From the NCBI GenBank assembly GCA_035771165.1, contig JAWNZC010000445.1, forward strand, positions 1,274,001-1,338,000: DNA of 64,000 nucleotides, read 5' to 3'. A model generated the notes under the pieces. The model made no database searches and was not told the origin of the DNA. It was given only the letters and a program-made list of their open reading frames with translations. This document shows positions 11,640 to 24,131 of the stretch, piece after piece (position 1 is the first letter of the stretch; the number at the start of each line of letters is the position of its first letter). A program made the translations under genes and the position numbers. Source of the DNA: Paragorgia papillata (taxonomy: Eukaryota; Cnidaria; Anthozoa; Scleralcyonacea; Coralliidae).

Positions 11640-14600
11640 AAAAAATACAATGAATTAAAATACAATATGTAAATTGTTTTAAACCAGTACAGTATCACAC
11701 TTTATAAGTAATAAAGTAATGTACATACATCTGTATATAGTACATCACAATAACACACAACACACATGTATAAAAGAATGAAAGCACCCCTGTATGGTAT
11801 TGTCTGTATATAATGACATGTATTATGAGTTTTCAATAAAAATACAATTCATTAAATAGTAAAATAATCAAAATAAAGCTCATCCCCACAGTTCCTATAA
11901 TTATTGTTTTAATTATTCATGACAGGCATGTTTCTTTCCTACAGATGTATTTCTCAATAGCTACTGTATTAACTAAAGACAAATTAAATGACCTGCACAC
12001 AATAAAAATGAACCACAACTAAGTCACAGCTTAAATAAAACTTCCAAAGTCACCAGAGATACAGCCAGTACAATGCTACACAACCTTGTTATCTCTAGAT
12101 ATTTAAATTCACCAACAATAAAAAACTTACAGTAATTATTTAACCTGAAATCTTCTGCTAAATAAAGTTGTCTAGCACCCAACTGACCAGCCAGGATAAA
12201 ATTCATAAAATGCTAAAAGGTCACCTTGGGGTTAAAAGGGTTAAGATAATGCCTTTTATACAGCACTATGACAGTATAGTAAGCACATCCATGTAAAACA
12301 CAGATCCTTGCTTACTGTAGCCACAGGTATACCTCCATTTACCTCTTCCAACTCTTAATTTCCATGCACTGTTCTTGTTCAAACATGATTGCTTTGTTTG
12401 GGGGGTCATGTTAAAACATGCAAAGTATTTACAGTTCTGTGTTTTGAAATCAGATACAGTGACACAGTAATACAATATACACCTGGCCAAAAACAGTATA
12501 AAATATCAATATAATAATTATTTTAATAGTTTAATAATTACCTAATGAGAAAATATATACTTTGGTTTGTATTTTTTATTTCTTATTCAATCTTACAACA
12601 TGTCCATGCAGTCTAACTGAGATCACAAATCCCAAAGAGTTTCATAAAAAACAGGAAAAATTGTGAGTGGCTGAGTACCATAACAATAACTGGATTTTTT
12701 TATGCTAAAATGGAATTTATAAAAGAAAATACAGGTATAGACAGAAACCTTTCATCATTTTAAAGTATTAAGTTGCTCTTTAGTTCAATAATGAACTTAG
12801 TGACCTTGATTAGACTGGACACACTGTAAAATACAGTACTATACCTGTATATCCATATCCATCCTTATTATCAAACACAAATAAAACTACTGCTTTTGTA
12901 ACCAAACAATGTTAAAAATGTAAAAAAAAAGAGTCGACGAGCAAGTAAAAAGATGATGCATGTACTGACAAGAAACAGAAGACTTTTTTTTTTGGCCTTA
13001 ATATAATAGTGCCTATTATAATAGTGCCAGCTAAGTGTGACTGGCTCTGACCAGCTTGGACAGATCTCTGTAAACCACAAGTCAACAGATAAACACAAAA
13101 CCTAACCATATTATCTTTGAGTTATACTGTAGAAACAAAGTTTTTTCCCAATCACCAAGCAGTACCACACATTTTGCTAGATCATAGGGGCAAAGCTATT
13201 AATTGAAATAATTTGACAGAACTACCTTCATGGTTGTCAAATAGATGTATCATGGTATTATCAAAAGCACAAAATCAGCTTTATTCTTAGAATTTGTTCA
13301 TAAATTCAAGATTGTTTTAATTAATATATTTATGAAATAAATACAGTTAACAACGAACATCTTCCTGTGGTGTTCTGATTTCCAGTGAGCAGCTCCTTGG
13401 GGAATTAGGGCTGACTCCTACTTGTGATCACGTGAAAGGTGCAGTTATTTAAACAAACCTTGAGGAAGTTAGGTTAATCACCAAATTGTTGCTCATCGCT
13501 CGCAATTCCACCCACCCCAAATCAACCACTGCACTATCCTTGCTTGGGAGGTTGGCTTAAATGTCCTAACACGCAGTTGGTACAGTAGTTCTTTTAACTA
13601 TAGATTTACAGGTGACAATCACTGCATGGTGTACAATGCATTTACAGTTGGAGTTTCGACTGTTCCCGGGTATTCAGGTAACTCTCCCCATACCTGGTAT
13701 GGGTGACATGTAATGCTGTGGGATGGGAGAAGGGTTACCGTTTTTGCCAGGTACAAGGCAGAGTCAGGTAACATTCCTTAGGTAGCATCCATCCCATCAG
13801 CCTGCAAACCGCCAAATTAATGTGTTTATAATATCAAGTGTGTATAAATGATTTATGTATCTAACAATGTTATCTATGTCTATATGACTGAGGGTTTTTG
13901 TTAGGCATTAGGCCTATTGGATTGGAAGAGAGTGAGTAGTTAATTGTTTTTTAAAATGCATAAATAATTTTTTTTCAATACAATAGTGAAGTGGCAAAAT
14001 TATTAGCAAAATTAGAAGCGAAAAGCCAGATTAACCCATCCTGTAGACCTCGTCATGTTTCTACACTATTTAATAAGGAAACGCATACAAGTATATACAT
14101 GTATTCTATTTTATAATCAATTGTTAATGAAATTGACTATTTTAGCTGATATCGACAAAATTAGAACATTTCGAAGCACGTAAACAGTGCACGGAACCAG
14201 CCTCCAACAGCAAAGAGGCATTAACTTGAACAGCTTTTTCCTGTTTTACACATGAACCCAGTTACTTAAAACGAGATTTTGAGCCAGAAATATTGTAACG
14301 AAGCGATCAAAACAAAATCTGATACGCTTGACCGACAAGCACGTAAACAAAATGCTACAAAATGCTAATGATCGACCGTGGGAAGGCTTCTCACTTTTCA
14401 CTATAATAAATATGGCGCTTTATTCATAATTATTGTTTTCACTTCTTGTTCAAACATGCATTGTATACTAATAACTTCGAAAACATCGAAGAAAAGTGAT
14501 GGCTATACAGTTTACTGGTTGTGTGGAACTGGTTTATACACGTTCATGTTTGACTTGGAAATATATATTATTGCGTCGACAAGGCAACTCCAAAGCTTGA

Positions 14601-14840
14601 GTAGGTCGATCGAGTTCTGTCAGAATACCTAATTTGATTATTTACGGTTGATAAGATAACTGCTACCTTACTTAGTAGCCACTTGAATAGTACAACTGAC
14701 CACATACTAATGATAAACAATGTATTTACGAAGAATTATTAGGCTTCGTGGGATTATGCATTTGTAAATGAATAGTAGCAAACTGGTTTGCTTTATTGGA
14801 ATATAGTAAATAGCATCGACATAAACTTAGCTTTCTCTAT
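11640..14840. other. AT-rich stretch, no gene seen
   Basis: Long AT-rich sequence with several TACAGTA-type short motifs and homopolymers. It would be the 5' intron of the SAM gene if the exon near 14.85 kb is real. No coding exon could be supported. Confidence 0.4.
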
Positions 14841-14851
14841 TGAACACTTAC

Positions 14852-15010
14852 CTTGGGTATCCTCCCAGGAAAATTCAATAACATCTGACGGCTATATAGA
14901 CGAGAGAGCAGTTATTCTATAAAACAGCAAGCAAACAATTTGGCAAACAATCTTCCTTTGAATCGGGGAATGCCGGAAGCCCGCCTAAACATCGCGAATC
15001 ACCGAATTCT
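14852..15010 (-). other. possible 5' untranslated exon of the SAM gene
   Basis: On the minus strand a stretch ends at a strong donor (ATACCCAAG then GTAAGT, boundary at 14852). The upstream 15000 area is richer in CG. Splicing to the acceptor just before the SAM start codon (TATTTTTTAG) would place stop codons before that ATG, consistent with a 5' UTR. The upper boundary is arbitrary. Confidence 0.3.
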
Positions 15011-15753
15011 GCGCCTACGGTTCACGTCCGCTGACATTACAGTCAAATCACAGATGTTCTTTCTTTAGGCCAAAAAAAAAAAAAAAAGTATTCTGTTACT
15101 GGTCAGGGCACATGCCTAAAATCGACGCGGGTTTTTTTTTTTTTCCCTTTTTTTTTCCCCAAGGCAAACCTTGATTGAACAGACATCTGAAACATGGTGA
15201 GTATTCTTATAATATACTTGTCACATGGTATACTGAACATGTAGCATCGTATATGTTTTGATTTATTATGTCTGATGCATTTAATCAATTTAAATAACTA
15301 TTTTCATAATGCTCAGACTTTAATAAATTTTAAATGACAATTAATATTAAAAAGGTTAAAAAAAAGTATCGACGCGCAAGAAAAAAGATGACTCGCGCAC
15401 TGACCAGAAACAGAATACTTTTTTCCCCCCCTTATTACCGTGATGTTCTTTTCGATATTGTCGACAGCAACATTGCAATGTTGACTTGCAAACGGTACAC
15501 GGCAATTTCTTGCCAAGATCGAATTTCACATAACATGAAGTTTACTTTCAGTTGGCGTTAACATGAAGTTGGCTTTCAATAGAGTTCTTTTTCTCTCCCT
15601 TGACGTGGCGTGAACCTCCACGCCCACTCCTGATGGCCACCCGCGAGCCCTATGCCTGGCACCGGCCCCTTGCCTGATATATATGCAATGCCAACAGCGC
15701 TAGCGCAAAGGATAAGGGCTAAAAAAAGCGACTGGGGACGAGTCTGGCCGTAT

Positions 15754-15836
15754 ACAGAACCTCAGGCAGAAATTAATAATTTATTCATATAGGCTGATTT
15801 GGTAAAATGTAGGTTCTTGTCAGCGGGTTTTTACTG
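15754..15836. mobile_element. truncated pogo/Tc1-like MITE
   Basis: Contains AGGCTGATTTGGTAAAATG and ends GCGGGTTTTTACTG followed by TA, as does the intact element at 8118-8255. The left terminus is missing. Confidence 0.6.
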
Positions 15837-15972
15837 TACCGTTTGCAAGTCAACATATTGTAATGTTGTTCAGTGTCAATATTGCATGGTCGCGCGGGAA
15901 AGAACATCCGGTTTGACTGTAAAAAAATTGTTTTTTAATTTTAATAATTTTTTTGCGCTCAAAACTGATTTC

Positions 15973-15974
<2 letters not shown>

Positions 15975-16032
<58 letters not shown>
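15975..16032. repeat. (GACA)n microsatellite
   Basis: About 14 near-perfect copies of the tetranucleotide GACA. It sits inside a divergent copy of the CACGTGATCGGTGGCC repeat. Confidence 0.95.
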
Positions 16033-16679
16033 TAGCAAGCAATTCTTGGTTTTCATCTGACGTCACGGCGGCGACGGCGGCCCGCGGACATATTGACGGT
16101 GCACAATCTTTATCCTATGGGAATTTACTCTATTCTTATTCAAACATTTCGTATTGTTTCACTACCCCAAACGGGGCCACCGATCACGTGAGTGAAAACC
16201 ATACATTCATAGTACTATAGTACGTAATTACATGTTTTTTCGTACAATTTGGGATAAATAGGTGCAACTTAGTTTTCAGAAACATTATGAAATTTATATG
16301 TTAGTAGTGTTTTCAATTCAGCTTGAAGTTGGTAAAGTGCAGTTTTCAGCTTTTGCCGAGCTCAAGGTTTTTCTCCGAGTTTAACTTACGACAGCTTGTA
16401 CAGCAAAAAGTAAACTAACGAAAAACTTTATTTGAAATTTCCCGAACAAAGTGATGGCAATTTTAATGTTTTTGGAAACTATATAACGTCCATTAGCAGA
16501 AGGACCTAAAATGCTGCCATTTTATTTGAAACTGAAAATCTGAGATACACAGTTTGGGCAGCACCCGAAGTCCAGTTGTATACAGCTCAGTGCATAGGCC
16601 ACTTTCATCATGGCGATTAATTTGAATATTCTTTTATGAACATTTTAATTTTAATTGTCGAGGAAATACACCTTGTACC

Positions 16680-18395
16680 ATTGACGTGTTGTAAACATCA
16701 GCTAAAACTGGAGCAAGTAATTCGCAAGCAAAAATCTTCAAAATTTTGTTCGGTATCATATCGGGACCAGGTGATTTGCTAGTCTTAATTCGGCGAAGGG
16801 CAGAATAAACTAATGACCAGTATTAACAAGTAAATGTTGTGGCACATCAAATGTTCCATAATCATTATTAGTTTCAATCGGCCGGTTAGATCAACAAGAA
16901 AATCATTGTAAGATTCTGCAAGATGTTTACAGGTTGGGTTTTCATTTGAAAGTAACTGGTGATGCCAACTATCGTGAGATACTAAACCCCCCAATAACTT
17001 CACTTTTTTCCACCACTTAGATATGTCAGCCTCTTTCAATTTCTTAACCAAGTTATTATAATACTTGTTGCGAGCTAATTTTACGTCGGATTTGACTTTG
17101 TTGCGCCAATACTTATAAATTTCTGAATTCTTCCCGTTTTTATGAAGTGCTTTTTGACGTTTCATGATAGACAATTTAAGCGACGAGGTCATCCAAGGTT
17201 TGTGAGAGTATCTAACTCTAGTTTGTTTTCCACTGGGAAGAAACAGTCATGAACCATCTGACTAATAATCTGGTTAAATTTATAATATTTTATGTCGCAT
17301 TCAAGGGTATTAAAAACGTCACTCCAGTCGAAAGTTGTTATCCACTGCCCAAATTTTCTCAAATTGCTATCTCTAAGATCTCTTTTCTTATTTGCACTGT
17401 TATCGGGCTTTTGAGACCGGTGTAGGTGGAGTTTAATAAGGATGGTATTATGGTCACTTGAACCGATTGGTGGAAGCTGAATTGAGTCATAAACAAGTTC
17501 TTTTATATTAACTAAACACCAATCTAGAACAGAATTTTCTCTTGTTGCTACCGTAATTATTTGTGCCAGCCCAGTTAACCTTTTAATCTGCTTCTTGTCA
17601 AAACCAGTACTGGCCGGATTAAAATCTCCTGTGATGAGAACGAGAGCGTCAAGATGACAACGAAGGAAAGAGTCAATGTTAGTCTGGATGTGGTTATATA
17701 ATTCAAGGTTTTCGGTAGCACCAGAAGAAGTAGTATGGTATATAGCATGCAGCCAGCAGTATTACTGAAATTGACCGGGGCAAATGTTTTGGTCTTAATG
17801 AGAGCCATAAAGATTCGATCGCTGGATTTTCAAAGTCAACGAGCCTTTTACAAGTGATATTTCAGTTAATGTAAATGCACATTCCACCACCAACTGACGA
17901 CAAACGATCATTACGAAATACGATAAAATTAGGTACTGATATCGCGGAATCAGGGATATTGGGAGTAAACCATGTCTCTGTTATACAAATCATTTCAACC
18001 TCATTAATGGCAGCAACAATAGCCAACTCGTCTACTTTGGACGCCAAGGACCGGACATTAGAAATTAGTAAACTAGGCAAAAAAACATTAAAATTTGTGG
18101 AAGGAGGATTTGTAGTGGGTGTTGAGGGTGCACTTTGTATTATTGTCGGGGGTGATTGGGAAGGTGAACAGGCATTTCCACCAAAGGACGTAGGTAGGGG
18201 GTGTAGCTCTGGGGTTGGATCCAAGGAATATTGTTTTGATATATTTGTGGTGGAACACGTTGGAAGGGGGTATAGTAGTTCCTTCCATTTTCTTCAATCT
18301 GGAATCCACTTGGGCCACGAACCGCATGATCCCATAGAGATGATCTAAAAAAGGTGGATTGTTGATCTTGCTCGGATTTGTATTTTTTCATTACG
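16680..18395 (-). mobile_element. decayed LINE (endonuclease and start of RT)
   Basis: Read on the minus strand, the order is a Pro-rich leader; an endonuclease N-terminus at 18224-17862 with LLISNVRSLASKVDEL and the catalytic-type ICITETW; broken frames at 17.8-17.2 kb; a basic linker at 17192-16785 (ARNKYYNNLVKKLKEAD); and then the first RT block (SKSPGPDMIP) near 16.76 kb. This is the arrangement of L2/CR1/Rex-type non-LTR retrotransposons with an AP-like endonuclease. Most of the RT is missing and stops or frameshifts interrupt the frames, so it is inactive. It differs in sequence from the LINE at 52-54 kb. Confidence 0.8.
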
Positions 18396-18485
18396 ATTCG
18401 ATAGAATGGAGATTCCTCATTGCCGGCACAGAATCGCGGGACTTCTGATTAATTATTCGGTGGATGTCATTATTCTGTTACAATT

Positions 18486-18745
18486 TTAACGAGAGAAAAT
18501 AAGCCGCGACTTAATTATATTAAGACGCGTCCTATTTAAGTCGCGAACACTCGTATAAATGGTCAATTTGTACTTGACCAAAGTCAGTCGCGACTAAAAT
18601 AAGAACAGGGTTGAGAGCTATAGTCCAAAATAAGTCGCGACTTATTAGAAATTGACCGTTTATACGAGTGTAATTAAGTCGCGACTTATTAGAAATTGAC
18701 CGTTTATACGAGTGTAATTAAGTCGCGACTTATTTTCTCCCGTTT
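18486..18745. repeat. GTCGCGAC tandem array at unit A
   Basis: Imperfect tandem units of about 46 bp combine AAGTCGCGACTTATT with GAAATTGACCGTTTATACGA. The units and their first half are also present in inverted form. Related arrays lie at 26014-26445 and 43132-43350, each at the edge of a receptor-gene unit. Confidence 0.85.
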
Positions 18746-19204
18746 AAATGGCTCTAATATATTGGTCAGCCGCGTCTTTACCATTAAAACGTAAAAGACC
18801 CATAAATGGCATGCTTATAGGCCATAATTTTGAAGACACTTTCGTAAGTCAAAGATATAATGGGAGTATGGGACAACGCAGTTCAGATTATATATAGGTC
18901 ATGCACTGCAGTGCTGCAACCTTGCCAGCTCAGATTAACGCCCACCTTTTAAAGTTACTTTCATGTGCAATAATCGATATATATTTTTCCCAACACGGAA
19001 CTCTACGTGAAACAATATCGCACCTCAACTTTTTATCAAATCTTTGTTAAATATTTATAACTTTCTGACCACAAATGCAGATAACCTGCAAAATATTGTT
19101 TTCGACGTGTCTCCAAGTAAGTTGCATTTCTGTTCAGTAGTTTTCAAGATATAACGTCACGCTACACGTACTTCAGCAGCTCTGGCTTTACATTCTCTGA
19201 CTAC

Positions 19205-22200
19205 ATGGACGATTCACTGCTCGTGTTAAAGGCTTTCTGGGCTATTTTTACCTGTGCAGCATTTCTAAATGGTAGGTTAGAATTAATTAATTTACGTTTC
19301 AAGTTTGTTAAAAATAGCAGAAAGTAATTGAAACTAAAAATTGACGAAATTGAGCAATTTAAAAAATGCGCTGCAGCGCTGGCCTTGTACATACACATTG
19401 TATCATCCATTCAAATATCGTATAAAAAAGGTTTATATGCATGGTTAGAGTGTGCTGTTGTGAATCTAAATAGAGAAGGTTCGTCTGTGTTAAAATTAAT
19501 ATTGAAATATTAGTTACAATTTTGCTATAAGAATCAGGGAGAATTAGCACACACATGCACGTATCCTGGCTAAAATTGTGTACATATCTTCTTGACGTTA
19601 CGAGCTGTCTATTTTTTTAGTAAAAAAAGATTCCGAGTTTCCGACTCACAACTTTTTGATCACCGACGAGAACCTCTGGCCATCGAGCTTATGGGATTCA
19701 AATCACTTATTTCAACGCATGCATGTCATGCACTTCTTTAATTTTCGTTCCCTCCTTTTTCAGTCATTCTGAAATCGGTCTCTGAAACGGCTGTAACTGA
19801 TATAGATTTTTCTATTGGCGACCTCGTCTCCGACACAAAAGTCTTGGGGAGCTCATGATATATCATGCACAGACAAGCATATACGGCGATACCGTCCACG
19901 CGCAAACGACAAAAACGCTTAAAAAACGGAACTTTTGGAAAACACTGTCTACGGTGCATGTGAATGGTAAAAACGATATTTAAAAAGCGCGAAAAAAGTA
20001 ATTTTGTTTTTGTAAACGAAAACGGCGTGACAACGGGTTTCAAATAGCTTAACGTAGGTCGTATTTACCTTGGTTTAATTCACATATAGAACTTTTTTTA
20101 AATTACAGTCGAACCTCTATTAAGCGGCCCTCTATTAAGCGGCCACCCTCTATTAAACGGCCACTTGTCAAAACCCCTCAAATATTCCCTGTAATTTACT
20201 ATAGATTACCCCTCTATTAAACGGCCACCTCAACTAAGCGGTCACGGCCACCTACGAGCGGTCCCAATTGGTATTTCGTATTGTTTTTTTACCTGTGTTA
20301 AATGGCCAGCTTAATTTATCTTGGGCACAATTTGTACCGCAAGAGAACCGAAACTAAAACTTGAGCTAAATAAGAGACCATAGAACACTTATAAGTTGCT
20401 GTCAGTAAGTACATTTATTTCATTCAACACATGTCACTTGAAACCTCATGCCTCAAGGTTACATGTAATCAAATTCAAAAACATTGTCTGTAATAAAAAT
20501 ATCTGCATGTCCGGTGCAGAGAAACACTTCTCTTTACTTTGCGTCAAATCCCTCCTTGTGCAGGGATTTGGCGTGCTGAGTCTCGCACAGTATAATGGAT
20601 ATGAGGAGCTAGCTGTCAATTTCAAAGACAAATGACTTGCTTTGCGCTTTGAAACTCAGTGCACCGCAGCGGCGGCAGCGACATAACTTGCTAGGCGTCA
20701 GTATATGCATGCATCGAACGTGTGGCATTTTTGTAATTCGTTTCGTTGCTCCTTTGTTTTATTATTTTTTTGGTTTTTGAAGTCTACTTTTTACTGTTAT
20801 CAGTGTTTTAGAATTGCATAAAAGGACATTGGACCACACCCAAGGCGCATTGTTGGTATCACTCTAGTAAGCGGCCACCTCTATTAAGCGGCCACAAAGC
20901 CATTCCCCGAAGGTGGCCTCTTAATAGAGGTTCGACTGTACTTCTAAGTGCAATTAGCATGATAATGAATTCGAAACAGAATTGATACCTGCAACATGTA
21001 TAATTATGGAGTTATTAAATTTTAACAAAGGTTCTGTAATCTAGCAAAAGTGCCCTTCAGTAGCATGTTGTATGTATACTAAAATCAAATGATGCCAGCT
21101 ACTGTAATATAAAAAAAATTTGTTTTATTTGTCTAAGCTTTCGTCGTTCAACGACATCATCATTACTCGTATACATTTAACGAAGGTAATCACATGCAAT
21201 TTTAGTATATTTTTCAATGTAAATTCTAATAACCTTACCGAAAATGAGAAATGACTATATAGAATATATAAATTAGATCTCCGGTTCACACTGTACCGGA
21301 TAGCTTTTTGTGACGAGGCCTTATAACGATCTACGGGAATAAATACAATCTTACGGAAAACGTCAGGATGACGTCACCATGCACACGTCATCTAGCTTGC
21401 GTAGTTGGTGCTATTACGAATTAAAAACGATAAACCTTTAGTCTACTAGCTAATTTTATTTATACTGGATAACCCTATAATCATTCATGAAAATTTCTGC
21501 CTAAAGGTCTATTAAGAGCCATCCCTCATTGGTCCTGCAGTGTTACAACATTCAGGGCGGAAATCGGATAACCTGAAGAAAACCAGTGTCGGTAGAGTCA
21601 AACTGGAAGAACTCTTCTCACACACGGCCAAGGTGCATGAAATTTGTAAAACGGATAACTGCACGGCGAGCAGGAATCGAACTTAAGTTGCAGAGTTGAA
21701 AGACACGTGCGGTAACCACTTTCAGTCACTGCCAACAACAAACACCCAAAATAAATATAAGTTCTGATGTCATGTTCATATATATGCTTCTGTTACACTA
21801 GTGGTCACAACTCCTACTAGCGTTCTATATATTGATAAGAATATTTGGTCCGAGCCGGTGTAGTTTATGACAACTAGGTTCTCCGCCTCCGATCCGTAAA
21901 AGCCAGTGCTTCTCAACCGGGGTCCATATGCACTATCACCGGGTTATTGGGATACACAAGCTGCTCCACCGCGACAAGGTGATGATCTAGTAGAGCAGTA
22001 AAAAGAATATACGTTTTATAAATATACTGTTCACCCAATATACTATACACGCAGTTCTAAAGCCCAACATAACGCGCGAACCTGAAGTGAAATATGTTCA
22101 AACACCCTTACGAGCTAATCTAACAGCGTTAGAAAATAATACTAATTTTAATTTCTTATTTAGGCTGCAGCGGAAACAAAGGAGACGAAGTTCGGCTAAT

Positions 22201-24131
22201 CGGAGATTTATTAAAAGACTACAACACGAATGCTAGACCTGTGAAAAATGGGTCAGACATAATTAACATGGAATTAAGTTTGAATTACAAGCAGTTACAA
22301 AATGTGGTAAGTGCAAAACTACGACGGTGTATGAAATCTAAATGCATATTTTTTTAAATAAGTCAAAGTTCTTCATTCCAGAAACTATATTCTACATTCT
22401 TTCTTAGCTTTCATTAATAAATTTTAATTTTATAAAAATATGGATTTTTGACAGGACGAACCAAAGCAAGTAATGACATCGCTTGTTGCGTTAATAATTG
22501 TAAGTTTCAGTCCTTCCTATATCACTATAGTCTTTAAAATTATATACTTTTCAGGATAGTTCTCGGTTTTCGATTTTTTTCAATATACTTTATCAGTGTC
22601 TGTTTTTCTTTTTGGGACATAACATTCTGTATTCACACTCCAGGAGGTACTTTGACCTGCTGCATCACTTTTTATTTTTACTTTGGCAGAAATGGAAAGA
22701 CGCATTTTTACAGTGGAATTCAAGTGACTATGGCGACTACTCGATCATCCATCTACATCCCTCCCTGATCTGGAAACCAGACTTAACACTGTACAACAAG
22801 TGGGTATAACGATTTTTAAATAAATTATTAATATTTAATCAATTAATTCATTGATTGATTGACTGATTTATTGATGATTGATTGTTAATTGATTGATTGA
22901 TTGATTTCGAACATGAAGAAACCTCGGTAAAATCTTTCGCGCTTCATGCTTAAACGTCACAACTTAATACATAAACGCAAATGGTAGTATAAGATATTAT
23001 GAAAGTCGTGCATGTATGTGATTGGGCAACATTTTTATTGTTTTTGATATATATTCTTATTTAGTATAAATACATATACAACCATAAAAAATTGCGTTTC
23101 ATGCACATTCTAATGTACTTTTCTTTGAATATAGTGCTGACGAAGACGGTGGCGATCTTTACAACTTTAACACCCTTATTACCATTAATTCAGATGGTAC
23201 TGTTTTGTGGTTTGCTCCAGCCATATTAAAATCAGTTTGCATAATTGACGTTTCCAAATTTCCATTTGACCAGCAACATTGCAGTTTAAAAATTGGTTCA
23301 TGGAATTACGACGCCTTAACACTGACTCTTTCTGTGCACGATAACAAAACAGCTCCTTCCATTAACCAGTATATAGAAAACAGCGAATGGACTCTTGCTT
23401 CAGCCACTGCTATAACAAATACTGTATTTTACCAGTGCTGCGCTGCTCCATATCAGGATATTACATTTACATTCCATTTCAAGCGTAAACCTTTATACTA
23501 CATCACGACCATCATCTTTCCTTGTATCAACCTCTCCTTGCTCGCTACTATCTCATTTCTTTTTCCTGCCGAGTCTGGTGAGCGCATTTCACTTGTCATT
23601 TCTGTCGTACTCAGTCTCGTTGTGTTCATGCTCATCGTCAACGACCAAACGCCGGCCACTTCCGACTCGATTCCGATGATTACACAATACTTCAGTTCTA
23701 TTGCTTTCATGACTCTTCTCGCTTTACTCGCCACGGCTTTTATACTGCGAATGAATCACGCTTGTTCTTCGACTCCTGTTCCGCATTACCTTGCAAACTT
23801 CCGAGATTTCTTTGCTGTTGTGTTACGCTTGAAAAAAGAAGTTTACAACAAACCAACGCAATTTGATTTTGGAGAAGCGCTGTTGATTGACGCTACAAAG
23901 ATGTTGAACCTGTGTGATTTGGTAGTGCCCGGGCCGACGAGAAACCGATTAACGGAGGAAAAAATCTTGAAAGAGCTTCAAAATCTGTCGAAACGCATGG
24001 AAGACGACGATTTGGCAAAGGAAAGAAAAGAGGATTGGGGCTACACAGCGAGAGTCTTCGACATGCTGTTCTTTTACAGCTTTCTTCTCGTTTTTCTCTC
24101 CTTACCTGTCTATGTTCTTTCTTTTCTGTAA
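19205..24131 (+). CDS. nicotinic-type Cys-loop receptor subunit, copy A
   Basis: The exons are 19205-19271, 22164-22306, 22455-22499, 22690-22799 and 23135-24131, giving 453 residues. Exons 3 and 4 are 45 and 110 bp, the sizes conserved across nicotinic receptor genes. All introns are GT-AG and phases match. Residues 1-22 are a hydrophobic signal peptide. The mature N-terminus reads RLIGDLLKDYNTNARPV. Loop A (WKPDLTLYNN), loop B (GSWNYD), the Cys-loop C157-C171 and loop C vicinal Cys 223-224 (YQCCAAPY) mark an alpha-type subunit. M1, M2, M3 and M4 lie near 242-265, 271-292, 300-327 and 428-453. The M2 entry GERISL has Gly and Glu at -2' and -1', as in cation-selective channels. Odd points: the loop D Trp (conserved in B and C) is Ala82, and M1 carries Asn254 where B and C have Ile. 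An AATAAA lies near 24405. It is likely transcribed, but its function may be altered. Confidence 0.85.
20106..20938. mobile_element. pogo/Tigger-like non-autonomous element (833 bp)
   Basis: The terminal inverted repeats are CAGTCGAACCTCTATTAAGC and its complement, with sub-terminal repeats of CTATTAAGCGGCCAC. TA flanks both sides. It lies in intron 1 of receptor copy A. Copy B keeps only the right part (about 27400-27591). Copy C has an uninterrupted site with a single TA at about 49835. No transposase frame was found. Confidence 0.85.
21130..21740 (-). repeat. tRNA-like SINE-type segment in intron 1, copy A
   Basis: On the minus strand, AAAGTGGTTACCGCACG (box A-like) is followed by AAGTTCGATTCCTGCTCGC (box B-like), then a body with GGTTATCCGATTTCCGCCCT. 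Copies occur in B (to about 28420), C (from about 48440, on +) and a truncated form at 40447-41190. The ribozyme-like core seen in the other copies is damaged here. Confidence 0.5.

Noticed and set aside
15960..16040. CRISPR-like regular repeat
   Set aside because: It is a plain (GACA)n microsatellite in an animal genome.
17875..18348. 157-codon + strand ORF
   Set aside because: It is antisense to the LINE endonuclease frame.
23498..23734. 78-codon antisense ORF, repeated at 31181-31417 and 45735-45971
   Set aside because: Its conservation simply follows the receptor M1-M3 coding sequence on the other strand.
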